Made by a program: the position numbers and the translations under genes. A DNA stretch of 64,000 nt from Bordetella genomosp. 11 (lineage in GTDB: Bacteria; Pseudomonadota; Gammaproteobacteria; Burkholderiales; Burkholderiaceae_B), in the NCBI RefSeq assembly GCF_002261215.1, contig NZ_NEVS01000004.1:4340001-4404000 (forward strand), read 5' to 3'. The notes below the pieces were generated by a model. That model saw only the letters and a list, made by a program, of their open reading frames with translations, was not told where the DNA came from and searched no databases. Below, piece by piece: positions 63,294 to 64,000 of this stretch (positions within the stretch are counted from its first letter, which is position 1; each line of letters opens with the position of its first letter).

Positions 63294-64000
63294 ATGCCTC
63301 TGGACCATACTCCCGACGAATTGGCCGCCTGGCTGCGGCTCTCCCTGGAACCCGATCTGGGCCCGATCGGGGCCATCGGCCTGCTACGCGCGGTGGGCCT
63401 GCCCGAAGATATCTACGCCATGGGTGCCACTGCCCTGGCCCGCCACGTCGCGCCGGACCTGGCGCGCCAATTGGCGAGAACTCCCGCACCGGACATGGCC
63501 GCGCTGATCGACGATGCGCTGCGGTGGGTGGAAGGCCCGGGCTGCCACATCCTGCCCCTGGCGGATCCCCGCTACCCGCGCGCGCTGCTGAACACCGCGG
63601 ACCCGCCGCTGCTCCTTTACGTCCGCGGCGACCCGGCGTATCTGGCCCGGCCGTCCCTTGCGGTGGTGGGCGCCCGCAGCGCGACGGCCGGGGGCATGGA
63701 AAACGCCCGCGCCTTCGCGCGCTTCCTGGCCCAGCACGGCTGGTGCATCGTCAGCGGGCTGGCGCAAGGCGTCGACGCGGCGGCCCATGAAGGCGCCCTG
63801 GACGCCGGCCCACGCGGCGCCGGCACGGTGGCGGTCATGGGCACGGGCATCGACCGCGTCTACCCGCCGCGCCATGCCGGGCTGGCGGAGCGCATCGCCG
63901 CTGAAGGCGCCCTGGTCACGGAACTGCCGCTGGGCAGCCCGGCGCTGCGCGGCCACTTTCCCCGCCGCAACCGGCTGGTCGCCGGGCTGGCGCGCGGCGT
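63294..64000 (+). CDS. dprA: DNA-processing protein DprA, 3' end outside window
   Basis: DprA binds incoming single-stranded DNA and loads RecA in transformation. The first 235 residues are in the window: an N-terminal SAM-like helical region (LAAWLRLSLEPDLGPIGAIGLLRAVG) and the start of the Rossmann domain LAVVGARSATAGGMENARAFA, IVSGLAQGVDAAAHEGAL, VMGTGIDRVYPPRH and PRRNRLVAGLARGV. The frame runs off the right edge without a stop. The ATG at 63294 is the likely start; an in-frame ATG lies at 63234. A comF gene at 24.9 kb provides another competence gene. Confidence 0.95.
   Translation, partial: MPLDHTPDELAAWLRLSLEPDLGPIGAIGLLRAVGLPEDIYAMGATALARHVAPDLARQLARTPAPDMAALIDDALRWVEGPGCHILPLADPRYPRALLNTADPPLLLYVRGDPAYLARPSLAVVGARSATAGGMENARAFARFLAQHGWCIVSGLAQGVDAAAHEGALDAGPRGAGTVAVMGTGIDRVYPPRHAGLAERIAAEGALVTELPLGSPALRGHFPRRNRLVAGLARG

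Overview
This window is a GC-rich, densely packed chromosomal segment that looks like a betaproteobacterium of the Alcaligenaceae, most likely Bordetella or a close relative. The evidence is the gene orders gpmA-envC-ctpA-moeB, rhodanese-grxC-secB-gpsA, rsmB-DUF4390-ntrY-ntrX-trkA and fmt-def/dprA, an orphan Bug-type solute receptor, and a GC-rich dispersed intergenic repeat. No rRNA, tRNA, CRISPR array, insertion sequence or prophage was seen.

Layout: 0-2.5 kb holds the end of the trp operon (trpD, trpC) and a hotdog thioesterase. 2.5-10.4 kb holds a hybrid sensor kinase, a GH15 glycosidase, a MarR-DHA2 efflux pair with two matching operators, a class II aldolase and a lone MetQ. 10.5-21.4 kb is mostly core: argB, a HAD nucleotidase, slmA, a tandem repeat block, the gpmA-envC-ctpA-moeB operon, rhodanese-grxC-secB-gpsA and a Bug receptor. 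21.4-24.2 kb holds a 926-residue protein of unknown family preceded by an Hrp-box-like promoter. 24.3-39 kb holds trmL, comF/bioC, a YbdK-type ligase, the rsmB-DUF4390-ntrYX-trkA-trkH run and a P2-type cation ATPase. 39-41.7 kb holds a two-component system with a cytochrome b561.

41.9-48.9 kb is the main accessory block, a reduced-sulfur oxidation island: a diheme cytochrome pair resembling thiosulfate dehydrogenase (tsdB/tsdA), a BigR/SqrR-type persulfide-sensing repressor, a 1-Cys-type peroxiredoxin, a persulfide dioxygenase, two half-size YeeE/YedE sulfur transporters, a type II sulfide:quinone oxidoreductase and a TauE-type exporter. Related AT-rich sites lie at its three promoter regions. 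The inferred route is sulfide to persulfide (SQR), then to sulfite (dioxygenase), then export (TauE), with thiosulfate oxidised separately by TsdA.

49.3-52.2 kb pairs an exported sulfatase with a membrane-anchored formylglycine-generating enzyme. After a quinone oxidoreductase and a lower-GC patch with a small membrane protein come rimO, a ferritin-like protein, a LOG-family protein, an NTF2-like protein, a second very large uncharacterised protein (937 residues), a PPOX-family protein, fmt, def and the start of dprA, which runs off the window. The two giant proteins and the combined Tsd/BigR sulfur island are the best candidates for undescribed biology.
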